Assembly (NCBI RefSeq): GCF_013375535.1
Contig: NZ_JABXJG010000002.1
Span: 992,001 to 1,056,000 of the forward strand
Length of the DNA stretch: 64,000 nt
Direction of reading: 5' to 3'
DNA from: Sphingobium sp. 15-1
GTDB taxonomy: Bacteria; Pseudomonadota; Alphaproteobacteria; Sphingomonadales; Sphingomonadaceae
Shown here: one piece after another, positions 51,739 to 60,780 of the stretch
How positions within the stretch are numbered: position 1 is the stretch's first letter
Layout: the number at the start of each line of letters is the position of its first letter
The notes under the pieces: model-generated
Database searches by the model: none
The model's input: the letters and a program-made list of their open reading frames with translations, nothing else
Told to the model about the DNA's origin: nothing
Position numbers and translations under genes: made by a program

Positions 51739-53556
51739 CTAATAGGATTGAAGGGCACGCAGAATGTCGAGCAGGCCATGGCCCTGAAAGACGCGCTCCC
51801 GGCCAAGGTCGGTGGCGCTTTCGCACAGTAATTGCTTGATGCGACGCGGCTGGCCGATCAGTTCAGGGAAGCGCCCCATCAGGATCGCGGCGGCGGCGCT
51901 GACATGCGGCGCGGCCTGGCTGGTGCCGTCGAGCGGACCGTAATCGTCGCCGGGGATGGTACTGCGGATGCGCTCGCCCGGCGCGACCAGATCGGGCTTC
52001 AATCGTCCGTCGCCGGTCGGCCCCCGGCTGGAGAAATAGGAGACGCCATAATTATGCGGCTCGCGCTTGTGCGTCGACCCGACGGTGATCACTGATTCCG
52101 CATTGCCGGGGTCAGTGATGCTGAGCGTGGCATAGCCGTTATAGACCCCCTTGGCGGTTTCGAAGCCATGATAGCCGTTATTGCCCGCCGCCGCGACGAC
52201 CGTGACCCCCGCCCCCACCAGCCTTTCGCATTCGTCACAGATCGGCGTGCGCCCGCAGGCGTAATTTTCCACTGCATGGGGGATGGAGAGGCTCAGATTG
52301 ACGCCATGCACCGCGATATGTTCGTTCCGGCCGTTCAGATAGCGGACGAATTGCAGCGCGCTGATCACCGCGAATTCGGCCTGCTTGAGTTCCTCGTCTG
52401 GATCGCCCGCCGCCGGAACGAGGATGCGCAGGTCCATCAGCCGGATATTGGGGCACAGGCCGGCAACGATCGCCTCCCCATCGTCGCCGCGCCAATTGGC
52501 GCCGATGATCCCGGCGACATGGGTGCCGTGCCCGTCCTGGGGTCGCGGCGGCGTCTGGAGGCGGATCAGCGGCTCGATCGACGACCAGTCCATATTGTCG
52601 GTTTCCAGCGCGCGGTGGATCGCCGTCAGCAGCACGACGCCCTGCTCCATCGTCAGCCCAGCCCGGTCGCAGCAGCGCGCAAGCTCGGGATTCTGCCTCG
52701 GATTGCGCCGATAGGCAGCGTTGATCAGCGGGCGCAGGCTCGCCAGATCATAGCTGCCCACGACGCGCCGAACGCCGCCGTCGTTGAAGGCGGCATGGTT
52801 CGCGTCGATGCCGGAATCGATCACCGCCCAGATGATGTCGCTGCAATCGACCTCGAACACCCGCGCCGCCGCATCGGCCTTCACCGTGCTGCGCGACTGG
52901 CTGTCCGACAGATCAAGCGGCCGGTTCATGGACACGCGCCATATGCCCTTTGCCGGAGGAGCGCTCATGATCAGGGCCGCCATGTCGCCAACGGCAAAGC
53001 CCTCCACCAGATCCTCCGCATGGGCGATGGCCTGCTCCGCGAAAGCGTCGCCCGGATCGGCTGCTGCTGGTGCGCTCAGCCGCTCGCCCTCTACCGCTAT
53101 GGCGCCGATGAGGAAGGCGATGCGGGCAACCTCGAACGCCGCCATGGCGGGACGCGGCCCTCGGGCGCGGGGCCCCGGCCGATCACGCGACAGGATGTCG
53201 GCCAGCCATCCGGCCTGCATATTGCCGTCAATCGCGAGCTGGACGGCATCCTTCGCCCATTGGGTGCGCGGCAATATCAGCCTGCAAAATTCCTCGAAGG
53301 TCAGCCGCATCGCGACGAACCCGCGCAGGGCGGCGGGAACCGCCTCGACCAGAGTGTCGTCGCCATGCGCGTCGAGCATCTCCCGCAGCAGGCGGTTGGC
53401 CGAATCCGTGTTGAGCGGCGTGATCAGCAGATCATGGCGGGCGTCCGGCGCCGCCGCATAGGCATACCAGACTTCGGGCAGGATCGGCGTATCCTGCGTG
53501 AAGCGCTGGCGCTCCCCCATGCCGAACAGGAGCGAATTGACCTCAGCCGGTGTCAA
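51739..53556 (-). CDS. Cytoplasmic subtilase (S8 family serine protease)
   Basis: About 605 residues without signal peptide or propeptide. Catalytic Asp247 (AVIDSGID), His343 (DGHGTHVAG), oxyanion Asn459 (AAGNNG) and Ser546 (GTSQAAPHVS) are all present. The first about 240 residues are helical and unlike known subtilase prodomains; they could sense a trigger. A loop with Cys residues (YACGRTPICDECE) lies between His and Asn. The start is TTG at 53556; an ATG at 53520 is an alternative. Overlap with the MBL gene suggests a two-gene module. Confidence 0.85.
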   Translation of the reverse strand: MTPAEVNSLLFGMGERQRFTQDTPILPEVWYAYAAAPDARHDLLITPLNTDSANRLLREMLDAHGDDTLVEAVPAALRGFVAMRLTFEEFCRLILPRTQWAKDAVQLAIDGNMQAGWLADILSRDRPGPRARGPRPAMAAFEVARIAFLIGAIAVEGERLSAPAAADPGDAFAEQAIAHAEDLVEGFAVGDMAALIMSAPPAKGIWRVSMNRPLDLSDSQSRSTVKADAAARVFEVDCSDIIWAVIDSGIDANHAAFNDGGVRRVVGSYDLASLRPLINAAYRRNPRQNPELARCCDRAGLTMEQGVVLLTAIHRALETDNMDWSSIEPLIRLQTPPRPQDGHGTHVAGIIGANWRGDDGEAIVAGLCPNIRLMDLRILVPAAGDPDEELKQAEFAVISALQFVRYLNGRNEHIAVHGVNLSLSIPHAVENYACGRTPICDECERLVGAGVTVVAAAGNNGYHGFETAKGVYNGYATLSITDPGNAESVITVGSTHKREPHNYGVSYFSSRGPTGDGRLKPDLVAPGERIRSTIPGDDYGPLDGTSQAAPHVSAAAAILMGRFPELIGQPRRIKQLLCESATDLGRERVFQGHGLLDILRALQSY

Positions 53557-53641
53557 GGACGTAGCCCCCTTCTACGTTCGGAACGCCATTTATTATAGCG
53601 ATGTCATAGCGTTCGCAAATGTCATTCTGGCGTCGGCGCCA

Positions 53642-54982
53642 TCAGAACTGGTCGAAAATGGACCCCATGCGTGGACTGAAAAGCCGGTCATAGGCCTTGA
53701 GCAAAGCGCCGTCGGTCATCCCCGCAATATAGTCGCAGATCACCCTCGGCACCTCCTCCCCCGCCCGGACCAGCGCCAGTTGATCGGCGGGCAGCAAAGT
53801 CTCCGGCTCTGACGCCAGAGCCTCGAAGACCGAAACCACCATCTTCTGTCCCTTGAATTCCAGTTGCTGTACCCCCGCGCTCTGGATCACGGCCTGATAG
53901 ATGGCGTCTTTGAGCGCGCCCAGGAACCGCGCCGGGCCTTCCTGCATCCCGGCCCGGTAGCGGATCAGCGGCTCCTCAAATTCCTCCAGCGTCTCGATCC
54001 GGCAATGGGTGACCAGATGATGGACCATCCGGCTGATGCAGCGCTTGCGTTCGCCGCCCTCCCCGAACAGCATCTCCACCAGCCGCTCATAGACATTATT
54101 CTCCGACTCGCCGGGATATTTCCGCTTCAGATGGACAAGGAAGGAGGCGCATTCCTCCTCCGGCACCAGCGATCGGAAAGCCTCCTCGCTGATCAGGCGC
54201 AGCGCCAGCGCATCCTCCAGATCATGGACGCCGAAGCCTATATCGTCGGCCACGTCCATGATGCTGCAATCGAAGGATTTGTGAATGGCCTTATGGTGCT
54301 TGCCGCTTTGCGGGCGCAGCGCGGTGAACCCCTCCCGGTCGGCGCTCGACAAGGGCGCCAATATCCATTGCACCGCCTGCCGCTCCGTATCGAGATAGCA
54401 TTTGGGCGGCTTGGACGCGGCGCGGTCGATGATGCGGATGGCGGTGGGCCTGTCGTTCAGCCGGGGCGCGCAGGCGGGATTATAGGCCTGGGAAAAGGGA
54501 ACCGGATATTTGAGGACGCCCAGCAGCGTCCGCCGCATCAGATTGGCCCCCGCCCCTGCCGAATATTTTTCCAGCCGGGACAGGATGCGCAGGGTCTGGC
54601 CATTGCCCTCGAACCCGCCCGCCTGCCGCATGCAATAATTCAGCGCGACCTCCCCGCCATGGCCGAAGGGCGGATGGCCCAGATCATGGGTGATGCCGAT
54701 CGCCTGGATCAAGCTGTGGCCGGGCAGATGGGGAATGGCGGGATGGTCCGCGAAATCCTGCCGGAACTGGCGCGCGATGCCGCCCGCGATCTGCGCGACC
54801 TCCAGCGAATGGGTCAGCCGCGTGCGGTAGAAATCGCTGTCCCCCAGGTTGAGGATCTGGGTCTTGCCCTGCAGGCGGCGGAAGGATGCCGAATGGATGA
54901 CCCGCGCATAGTCGACATCCGCCTCGTCGCGGGCATCCTCGCTCTGCGCTTGCCAATTTTCCTGCCGGTCGTACCAGCTCAT
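53642..54982 (-). CDS. dgt: Deoxyguanosinetriphosphate triphosphohydrolase-like protein (dGTPase)
   Basis: 446 residues of the HD-domain dGTPases. The metal motif is seen in RTRLTHSLEV (H), GITHDLGHPPFGHGG (HD) and DVADDIGFGVHDLED (D). It hydrolyses dGTP, or other dNTPs, to the nucleoside and triphosphate. Housekeeping forms keep dNTP pools balanced; some family members deplete dNTPs to stop phage replication. Location between a protease/MBL pair and the partition genes on a secondary replicon allows either role. ATG 54982. Confidence 0.92.
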   Translation of the reverse strand: MSWYDRQENWQAQSEDARDEADVDYARVIHSASFRRLQGKTQILNLGDSDFYRTRLTHSLEVAQIAGGIARQFRQDFADHPAIPHLPGHSLIQAIGITHDLGHPPFGHGGEVALNYCMRQAGGFEGNGQTLRILSRLEKYSAGAGANLMRRTLLGVLKYPVPFSQAYNPACAPRLNDRPTAIRIIDRAASKPPKCYLDTERQAVQWILAPLSSADREGFTALRPQSGKHHKAIHKSFDCSIMDVADDIGFGVHDLEDALALRLISEEAFRSLVPEEECASFLVHLKRKYPGESENNVYERLVEMLFGEGGERKRCISRMVHHLVTHCRIETLEEFEEPLIRYRAGMQEGPARFLGALKDAIYQAVIQSAGVQQLEFKGQKMVVSVFEALASEPETLLPADQLALVRAGEEVPRVICDYIAGMTDGALLKAYDRLFSPRMGSIFDQF

Positions 54983-55183
54983 CCGGGTTGTTCTCCGACG
55001 AATCTTAAGGTCGCCCTGTCGTGGATTCGGGCATAGCCTGAACCTGTTCCCCTGTCTCGGAAAACGGATTCATTATTCGGTGGCGGTGCCGCTTCGCATC
55101 TCAATTTCCCCTTATTTGCCAATTTGAAGGATTTATGCCACATCTGCCCCAAACAAGCTTCAACATCGCGCGCGAGGGCAGGA

Positions 55184-56380
55184 ATGAACGCAGTGGTAAC
55201 CCAGATCGGGGATCTGGCGGAGGCCGGCGAAAAGATGGTCGAACGCCTGCGCCGCAAGGCTTTTCTGCCGGATAGCCGCAAGGAACTCAACATCCGCTTC
55301 GGCATTGCCGAGGCGGCGCAACTGCTTGGCTGCTCGACGAATCGGATTCGCATGGCGGAGGAGGATGGCCGCCTGCCCCCTGCCCCGCCAACCGAAAATG
55401 GCCGCCGCCCCGGTTACAAGGTGGAAGAGCTGCTGAACATGCGGCAGGTGCTGGGCGCTTCGCCCGAACGCGCCCCGATGGACGTGCCCGCGATCATCGC
55501 GGTGCAGAATTTCAAGGGCGGCGTCGGCAAGTCGACCGTCACCACCCATCTCGCTCATTATTTCGCGGTCCAGGGCTATCGCGTGCTGGTGGTCGACTGC
55601 GACAGCCAGGCGACGACCACCACGCTGTTCGGCTTCAACCCGCATTTCAACATCCAGCGGGAAGAGACGCTCTACCCCTATCTGTCGATCGACCCGACAC
55701 AGGTCGACCTGCTCTATGCGGTCAAGCACACCGCCTGGCCCAATGTCGACCTGATCCCGTCCAATCTGGAACTGTTCGACGTGGAATATGAGCTGGCGGC
55801 GGCGGGCAGCGACGGCGGCTCCGTGCTGGCGGCGCGATTCCGCAAGCTGAAACAGGGGTTGATGGATCTGGCGCGCCATTATGACGTGGTGCTGCTCGAC
55901 CCGCCGCCAGCGCTGGGCACGATCAGCCTTGCGGTGATGCAGGCGGCCAATGCGCTGCTGGTGCCGCTGGCCGCGACCACGCCCGATTTCTGCTCCACCG
56001 TCCAGTTCCTGTCGATGATGGATCAGGTGATCGGCCAGCTCCAGCAGGCGGGGATCGAGGTCGACTATCATTTCGTGCGGCTGCTCTGCTCGAAATTCGA
56101 CAGCAACGATCCCAGCCATTCGATGGTCCGCGCCATCATGGAACAGAGCTTCGGCCCTGCCCTCCTTCCCATCCCGATCCTTGACAGCGCGGAGATCAGC
56201 CATGCGGCGCTGCGCATGATGACGGTCTATGAGCTGGAAAAGCCGATCGGCACGCCGCGCACGCACAAGCGCTGCCGCGCCAATCTGGACGAAGCCATGG
56301 GCCAGATCGAGGCGCTGGTGCGCCAGGGCTGGGGCCGCGTCGCCCCAGCGCGGGAGGAGGACATTGTCAATGCGGCGTAA
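55184..56380 (+). CDS. parA: ParA-type partition ATPase
   Basis: 398 residues: an N-terminal MerR-like helix-turn-helix (AEAAQLLGCSTNRIRMAEEDGRLP; about 40-80) of the kind used for autoregulation, then a deviant Walker A KGGVGKST (about 112), VVDCDSQAT (Walker A') and LLDPPPALG (Walker B). It segregates the replicon together with ParB and a centromere. ATG 55184 after GAGGGCAGGA; an in-frame ATG upstream (55124) has no site. The order parA-parB-repA is that of alphaproteobacterial secondary replicons. Confidence 0.95.
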   Translation: MNAVVTQIGDLAEAGEKMVERLRRKAFLPDSRKELNIRFGIAEAAQLLGCSTNRIRMAEEDGRLPPAPPTENGRRPGYKVEELLNMRQVLGASPERAPMDVPAIIAVQNFKGGVGKSTVTTHLAHYFAVQGYRVLVVDCDSQATTTTLFGFNPHFNIQREETLYPYLSIDPTQVDLLYAVKHTAWPNVDLIPSNLELFDVEYELAAAGSDGGSVLAARFRKLKQGLMDLARHYDVVLLDPPPALGTISLAVMQAANALLVPLAATTPDFCSTVQFLSMMDQVIGQLQQAGIEVDYHFVRLLCSKFDSNDPSHSMVRAIMEQSFGPALLPIPILDSAEISHAALRMMTVYELEKPIGTPRTHKRCRANLDEAMGQIEALVRQGWGRVAPAREEDIVNAA

Positions 56381-56439
56381 AACCCTCTCCCCCACGCATG
56401 TGTTCACAAAATGTTCCCTAATTGCGGAGGGGGAATATC

Positions 56440-57531
56440 ATGGCGCGTAAGCAATCGGATTATCTGGCGGCCCTCCTGTCCGACGAAGCGGAGGCGGCGC
56501 CGCCCGTCGCGGCCGAGCCGGAGGAAGCCAGGACGCCCGCTCCACCCCTCTCGCCAGCCCCGGCCGCACCGCGCCAGGAACGCGCCCGCGGCACGACGCT
56601 GCTAGGCCGCGAATCCGCCCTTGCCCGTCTCGCCTCGGGGGAGGTGCGGCAGGTCACGCAATTGCTGCTCGATCCGGCCAAGGTGCGCATCTGGACGGGC
56701 AATGCCCGTCACTATGCCCATCTCAACGAGGAGAATTGCCGGGAACTGATCGACTCGATCATCGCGGAGGGCGGGCAGAAAGTGCCCGCCGTGGTCCGCC
56801 GGATCGAGGATGATCCCGATCACGACTATGAAGTGATCGCCGGCACCCGCCGCCACTGGTCGATCAGTTGGCTGCGCGCCAACAGCTATTCCGACATGAT
56901 GTTCGTGGCGCAGGTCGCCCAGCTCGACGATGAAGCGGCCTTTCGTCTGGCCGACCTCGAAAACCGCGCGCGCAAGGACGTGTCGGACCTGGAACGCGCG
57001 CGCAACTATGCCGACGCGCTCAAGGCCCATTATGGCAGCCATCTGACCCGCATGGCCGAACGGCTGAAGCTCTCCAAGGGCTGGCTCAGCAAGATGATCA
57101 AGGTCGCGGGGATAGAGGATAGGATCATCGACGCCTTCGCCTCCCCGGCAGACGTGCAGTTGAAGCCTGCCTATGCCTTGGCCCAGGCTCTGGACGATCC
57201 GAAGGCGGCGCCTGCGATCAACGCGGAAGCGGGCCGCCTCGCCTCCGAGCAACGTGCCCTGCGGACCGCGGGCGCTTCCTCGATTCCCGCCGCCGAAGTG
57301 CTGAAGCGGCTGCTCGACGCGCCACGCGTCGCGCAAGCCGCGCCCAAGGAAGAACCCTTCACCTGGAGCACCCGTTATGGCCGCCCGGCGTTGACGGTGC
57401 AGTCGGTCAACCGACAGGGCGTCACCATCCGGTTCCATGCAGGCTCAGGCGCGGACATGGAAACGCTCGCCACGGCATTGCGCGACACGCTGGAACATCT
57501 CGAACGGCAAGGCATGGGGCTTCAGCGCTGA
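56440..57531 (+). CDS. parB: ParB/RepB-type partition protein
   Basis: 363 residues. An N-terminal box (MARKQSDYLAALLSDE) for ParA contact, a ParB/Srx-like nuclease-fold domain (NARHYAHLNEENCRELIDSI; VIAGTRRHWSISWLRANSY), a helix-turn-helix (HLTRMAERLKLSKGWLSKMI) and a C-terminal dimerisation domain. It binds the centromere. Start ATG 56440 after GGAGGGGG. 59 bp after parA, so co-transcribed. Confidence 0.93.
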   Translation: MARKQSDYLAALLSDEAEAAPPVAAEPEEARTPAPPLSPAPAAPRQERARGTTLLGRESALARLASGEVRQVTQLLLDPAKVRIWTGNARHYAHLNEENCRELIDSIIAEGGQKVPAVVRRIEDDPDHDYEVIAGTRRHWSISWLRANSYSDMMFVAQVAQLDDEAAFRLADLENRARKDVSDLERARNYADALKAHYGSHLTRMAERLKLSKGWLSKMIKVAGIEDRIIDAFASPADVQLKPAYALAQALDDPKAAPAINAEAGRLASEQRALRTAGASSIPAAEVLKRLLDAPRVAQAAPKEEPFTWSTRYGRPALTVQSVNRQGVTIRFHAGSGADMETLATALRDTLEHLERQGMGLQR

Positions 57532-57949
57532 TGGAATATGGGGGGCAGGGTGGATATGCAGGGGAAACGGGATGCCCGGCCGGGCTGACCCGCTTGCCCC
57601 TGCCCGCCGTTTCCCCGGGGAAACATCCCCTGCCCACACGATCCTCCGCAACGGCAATGCCATTCCCGTTTCCCCGGGGAAACACCCCTCCCTGCCCCGG
57701 CCCGCTTTCGCCCGACGACCACCCATCGCCCCCAATGGCGAAGCCTGCCCCCATGGCCGCGCCAACCCCCTCCCCTTTCCCTCGCGACATGGCTGTCCCG
57801 AACGGCGATCACCGCCCCCCGCCATCTTGCCCCTGCCCTGCCGACAGCCTCTCCACTTCACCACATCATTCACGGTTTCGCCGCCACGACGCGCCACCGC
57901 ACTCCGCTGCACCACGCCATGGGCCGCCGCTCATCTTCAGGACCTGCCC
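57532..57949. other. Gene-free stretch between parB and repA
   Basis: 418 bp, very C-rich on the plus strand. Open frames run through it, but codon use and composition argue against a gene. Apart from the palindromes reported separately I see no other element; the repA promoter must lie here or upstream. Confidence 0.5.
57561..57683. promoter_or_regulatory. Candidate parS/centromere palindromes
   Basis: Two identical perfect 16-bp palindromes GTTTCCCCGGGGAAAC at 57609-57624 and 57668-57683 (59 bp apart), with a half-site GGGGAAAC at 57561-57568. They lie in the 418-bp gap between parB and repA, a usual place for ParB-binding sites. They could instead be operators of RepA or parts of the origin. 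Confidence 0.65.
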
Positions 57950-59152
57950 ATGACCCGCGCCGCCAAGACCGAGATCAACGACCAGTTCGAGCTGTTCCTC
58001 CCCTATATTGCGGACATGCCGCTGCGCGATCAGCGCGAGATGATGGAGCGCCCCTTCTTCAGCCTCGCCAAGTCGAAGCGGGTCAAGCCGATCGACTATA
58101 CCTCCCCCGACGGCAAGGCCTGGGTGCATGTCTCGGCCAATCCCGACTATGGCATGGCGACCATCTGGGACGCCGACATATTGATCTATTGCGCCTCGGT
58201 CCTCGCGGACATGGCGCGCCGAGGCCTTAACGACATTCCGCGCAAGCTGCACCTCATGCCCTATGATCTGCTGCGCGCCATCCATCGCCCGACCACCGGC
58301 CGCGCTTATGAGCTGCTGGGCCAGTCGCTCGACCGCCTCGTCTCGACCACGATCAAGACCAATATCCGCGCCGAAAATCGCCGCGAAGCCACCTTCAGTT
58401 GGCTCGACGGCTGGACGCAGTTGGTCGACGAACGCACCGAACGCTCACGCGGCATGACCATTGAACTCAGCAACTGGTTCTATGAAGGCGTACTGATGCA
58501 GGGCGGCGTACTCAGCATCGACCGCGCTTATTTCGACCTGACCGGCGGCCGCGAACGCTGGCTCTACAAGGTGGCGCGCAAACATGCGGGCGGGGCAGGG
58601 GAGGGGGGCTTCGCCATCTCCATGCCGACGCTCTTCGAAAAATCCGGAGCCGAAGGCGCCTATCGCCGCTTCAAGTTCGAGATCGCCAAGATCGCTGAAC
58701 GCGACCCCCTGCCCGGCTATACGGTGCAATTGGAGCAGCCGGACGGCAAGCGCGAGCCGTTCCTCCGCATGCGCCGCCGCCCGCAGGCCGATCCCTTGCC
58801 CGCCGCGACACCGCCGCGCACGACCGCAGAGCCGCGCTCCTCGAACAGCCGGGTTGCGACCGCTGCGGCCGCGCCCTCCTCTGCGGCCGCCGACAAGGAG
58901 ATGCTGGTCGATGCCGGCGCCATGATCCGTCGGACCTTGGCCGGGCTTTCCGCCAAAGCCAGCGCTGGGGAAATCACCGACGCCACGCTCGCGACCCTGC
59001 GCGCCGAATATCCCGGATGGGACTATCAGACCCTCCATCAGGAATTCCGCGGCTGGCTGGAGGCCGATCCCGCCCGCACGCCGGTCAATTATCAGAAGGC
59101 GTTCATCGGCTTCGTACGCCGCTTCCACGAGAAAAACCGGCACCGGCTGTAA
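57950..59152 (+). CDS. repA: Replication initiator protein A (RPA family)
   Basis: 400 residues of the RPA family: DQFELFLPYIADMPLRDQREMMERPFFSLAK, then DYTSPDGKAWVHVSANPDYGMATIWD, LLGQSLDRLVSTTIKTNIR and the winged-helix region LYKVARKHAGGA...FKFEIAKIA. A proline-rich linker (about 275-305) leads to a helical tail. It initiates replication at the nearby iterons. ATG 57950 chosen because the family begins near here; AGGACC lies upstream. This gene marks the window as part of a plasmid or chromid. Confidence 0.93.
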   Translation: MTRAAKTEINDQFELFLPYIADMPLRDQREMMERPFFSLAKSKRVKPIDYTSPDGKAWVHVSANPDYGMATIWDADILIYCASVLADMARRGLNDIPRKLHLMPYDLLRAIHRPTTGRAYELLGQSLDRLVSTTIKTNIRAENRREATFSWLDGWTQLVDERTERSRGMTIELSNWFYEGVLMQGGVLSIDRAYFDLTGGRERWLYKVARKHAGGAGEGGFAISMPTLFEKSGAEGAYRRFKFEIAKIAERDPLPGYTVQLEQPDGKREPFLRMRRRPQADPLPAATPPRTTAEPRSSNSRVATAAAAPSSAAADKEMLVDAGAMIRRTLAGLSAKASAGEITDATLATLRAEYPGWDYQTLHQEFRGWLEADPARTPVNYQKAFIGFVRRFHEKNRHRL

Positions 59153-59386
59153 AGAGGCAATGCCTTGTGCATCGCATCGCCAGGGAACGAAGGACGCTCC
59201 CGAAAGCCATGCGAAAGAGGCAAGGGCAACTGGCCAAAATAGCGCACCGGCGGGCACGAACCATCGGTTGGAGGGCTTCCCTTCGTTGCTCTCGCGCAGC
59301 AGCGCCGGACAATCGAGGCGCCTCATGCGCCCTCTACGCTCTTCCTCCCATGCCCCGCCTGCAAGACAAATAAGGGGGAGGGCAAA

Positions 59387-59403
59387 GCCGTTCCCGAAGT
59401 GTC
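59387..59403 (-). repeat. Inverted iteron-like copy
   Basis: On the minus strand GACACTTCGGGAACGGC, which matches the direct iterons at 59548-59652. Opposite orientation, 145 bp to the left of the first direct copy. It may be part of the replication control region. Confidence 0.6.
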
Positions 59404-59547
59404 GGGTTGTCCTGCCAAATATGCAGGCCCCCGCACCAGCCAATTTCTCCGCCCTCCGTTTGCCGAGGATTTTGAACGTCCTTCCCGGCACCCCTGACGA
59501 ATATGATTCAATCTCCCGCACCCAATCTACGGCAAATAGCGACCTTC

Positions 59548-59652
59548 GACATTCCGGGAACGCCATTCGCTCCTTCAGGAACGTTTTCCCGACATTTCGG
59601 GAACGCCGCCTTCGACATTATGGGAACAGACCATCGACCTTCCGGGAACGGC
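59548..59652 (+). repeat. Iteron array, putative origin of replication
   Basis: Five imperfect direct repeats of GACATTCCGGGAACGCC. The GGAACG core falls at 59557, 59578, 59600, 59623 and 59645, i.e. every 21-23 bp, about two helix turns. Copies 1, 3, 4 and 5 keep the GAC(A/C)TT start; copy 2 is degenerate. Direct, phased repeats downstream of a RepA gene are the mark of an iteron-type oriV. Confidence 0.85.
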
Positions 59653-59797
59653 GGTCGAATGCCGACTCATGCGATTCTCGCGATTCGCGCATGGGCTTGG
59701 AGAGCCTTAACTCTTTAACTTCCTTAGAAACCTTGTAACAGCAGGGAGATTATAGGGTCTGAAAAGAACTGGATGGGCTCTTTGATGCCCGCTTTCC

Positions 59798-60727
59798 CTA
59801 ACCCCGCTCCTTCAGCTTTTCGACCTGCGCCACAAGCTTCGTCGCGCCTTGATGGGAAATGCCCAGCAATCGGGCGACAGCCGTCTTGCTGAGGCCAGGA
59901 TAGGCAAGCTCCAGCCGCATCAGCAAGGGCGCCCTGCTCCGCCGCGTCACGTCCAACGTCACCGGCAAGCGCGCCAGCTTCGCCTCCAGCCGGTCCAACT
60001 CTACCAACCCCTGACCCGCTTGCCGAGCGACCATGACAGCGATCTGTCCAGCCAGAAGCCCGGCATCGTCCGGCCAGAAGCGCGGCAAATCGACCAAAAG
60101 AGGCAAGCGGCGCAAACTCAGTCCCGTGGCCATGAGCGCGCCGGGCAGATGGCAGGCGAGAATCCACCCCATGTCGAACCGTCGCGGATCGATACGCCAT
60201 TGCCGCCCATCGGCGGTGGTCACAAGCTGCCCCTCGGTGACGGGAGCGTCGAGGCTTGCCCGCGCATCGATCAGCCGTTGAGCGATCGCCTGGAAGGAAG
60301 CGGCAGGGTAGGGGGCCTCAAGCAGCATCTGCGCCATGCGCCAGGCAGGCCCAAAGCGCACCAGATCTTCCGACGCCCACAGATCGGCTTCCTTCCGGTC
60401 GTCGAGCAGGGTTCGGGAGATGTTGAGCGTCGCGCGGACGATGGGGTCGCCTGCCTCCGTCGCGGAAAGGGCAAAATGGAACAGGGCGGCGACGGATAGG
60501 GGATCGTTCAGCCCCTCGCTATGCCGGGGCGGCGGCGTCCGCCCGCAAATCCAGTTTTGAAGATCCGCAACCGAAACCGGGACCCCTGCAAAGCTCGCCA
60601 GGGCCGCGGCTCCCTTCAGCCTCGCTCTCGCCAGCCAAATATCGGCTGCGGGGCTGTTGCAAAGCCGTCCATCGAGTCGGCCCAGGAGAAGCAGGGCGTG
60701 ATCCGAAGATGACGAAAAGTCGCGCAT
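59798..60727 (-). CDS. HTH-containing plasmid protein, DUF1612/HTH_13-like
   Basis: 309 residues, cytoplasmic. The C-terminus has a helix-turn-helix (YPGLSKTAVARLLGISHQGATKLVAQVEKL); the N-terminus (LLGRLDGRLCNSPAADIWLARARLKGAAAL) recalls the RHE_PE00001-like family common on rhizobial and sphingomonad plasmids. Function unknown; probably a regulator of replication or copy number. I chose ATG 60727; the other candidate, 60757, lies inside a palindrome and has no ribosome site. Confidence 0.72.
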   Translation of the reverse strand: MRDFSSSSDHALLLLGRLDGRLCNSPAADIWLARARLKGAAALASFAGVPVSVADLQNWICGRTPPPRHSEGLNDPLSVAALFHFALSATEAGDPIVRATLNISRTLLDDRKEADLWASEDLVRFGPAWRMAQMLLEAPYPAASFQAIAQRLIDARASLDAPVTEGQLVTTADGRQWRIDPRRFDMGWILACHLPGALMATGLSLRRLPLLVDLPRFWPDDAGLLAGQIAVMVARQAGQGLVELDRLEAKLARLPVTLDVTRRSRAPLLMRLELAYPGLSKTAVARLLGISHQGATKLVAQVEKLKERG

Positions 60728-60751
60728 TTCCAAGGTATAGCGCAACAAGTC

Positions 60752-60780
60752 ATACAACCAAATAGCATGGTTGGTTGTAT
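60752..60780. promoter_or_regulatory. Palindrome upstream of the HTH gene, candidate operator
   Basis: ATACAACCAA-9 bp-TTGGTTGTAT, perfect 10-bp arms, 25 bp before the chosen start. AT-rich for its surroundings. Probably the binding site of the HTH protein itself (autoregulation). Confidence 0.6.

Larger units (their letters stand above)
59153..59797. other. Replication control region downstream of repA
   Basis: 645 bp without a credible gene. It contains the iterons and, at about 59700-59760, a relatively AT-rich stretch (CTCTTTAACTTCCTTAG, TTATAGGGTCTG) that could be the unwinding region. I did not find a clear DnaA box. Confidence 0.65.

Noticed and set aside
57532..57949. Open frames extending repA upstream through the C-rich gap
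   Set aside because: The translation there is Pro/Arg/Ser-rich low complexity and interrupts the candidate centromere palindromes; the family start is at 57950.
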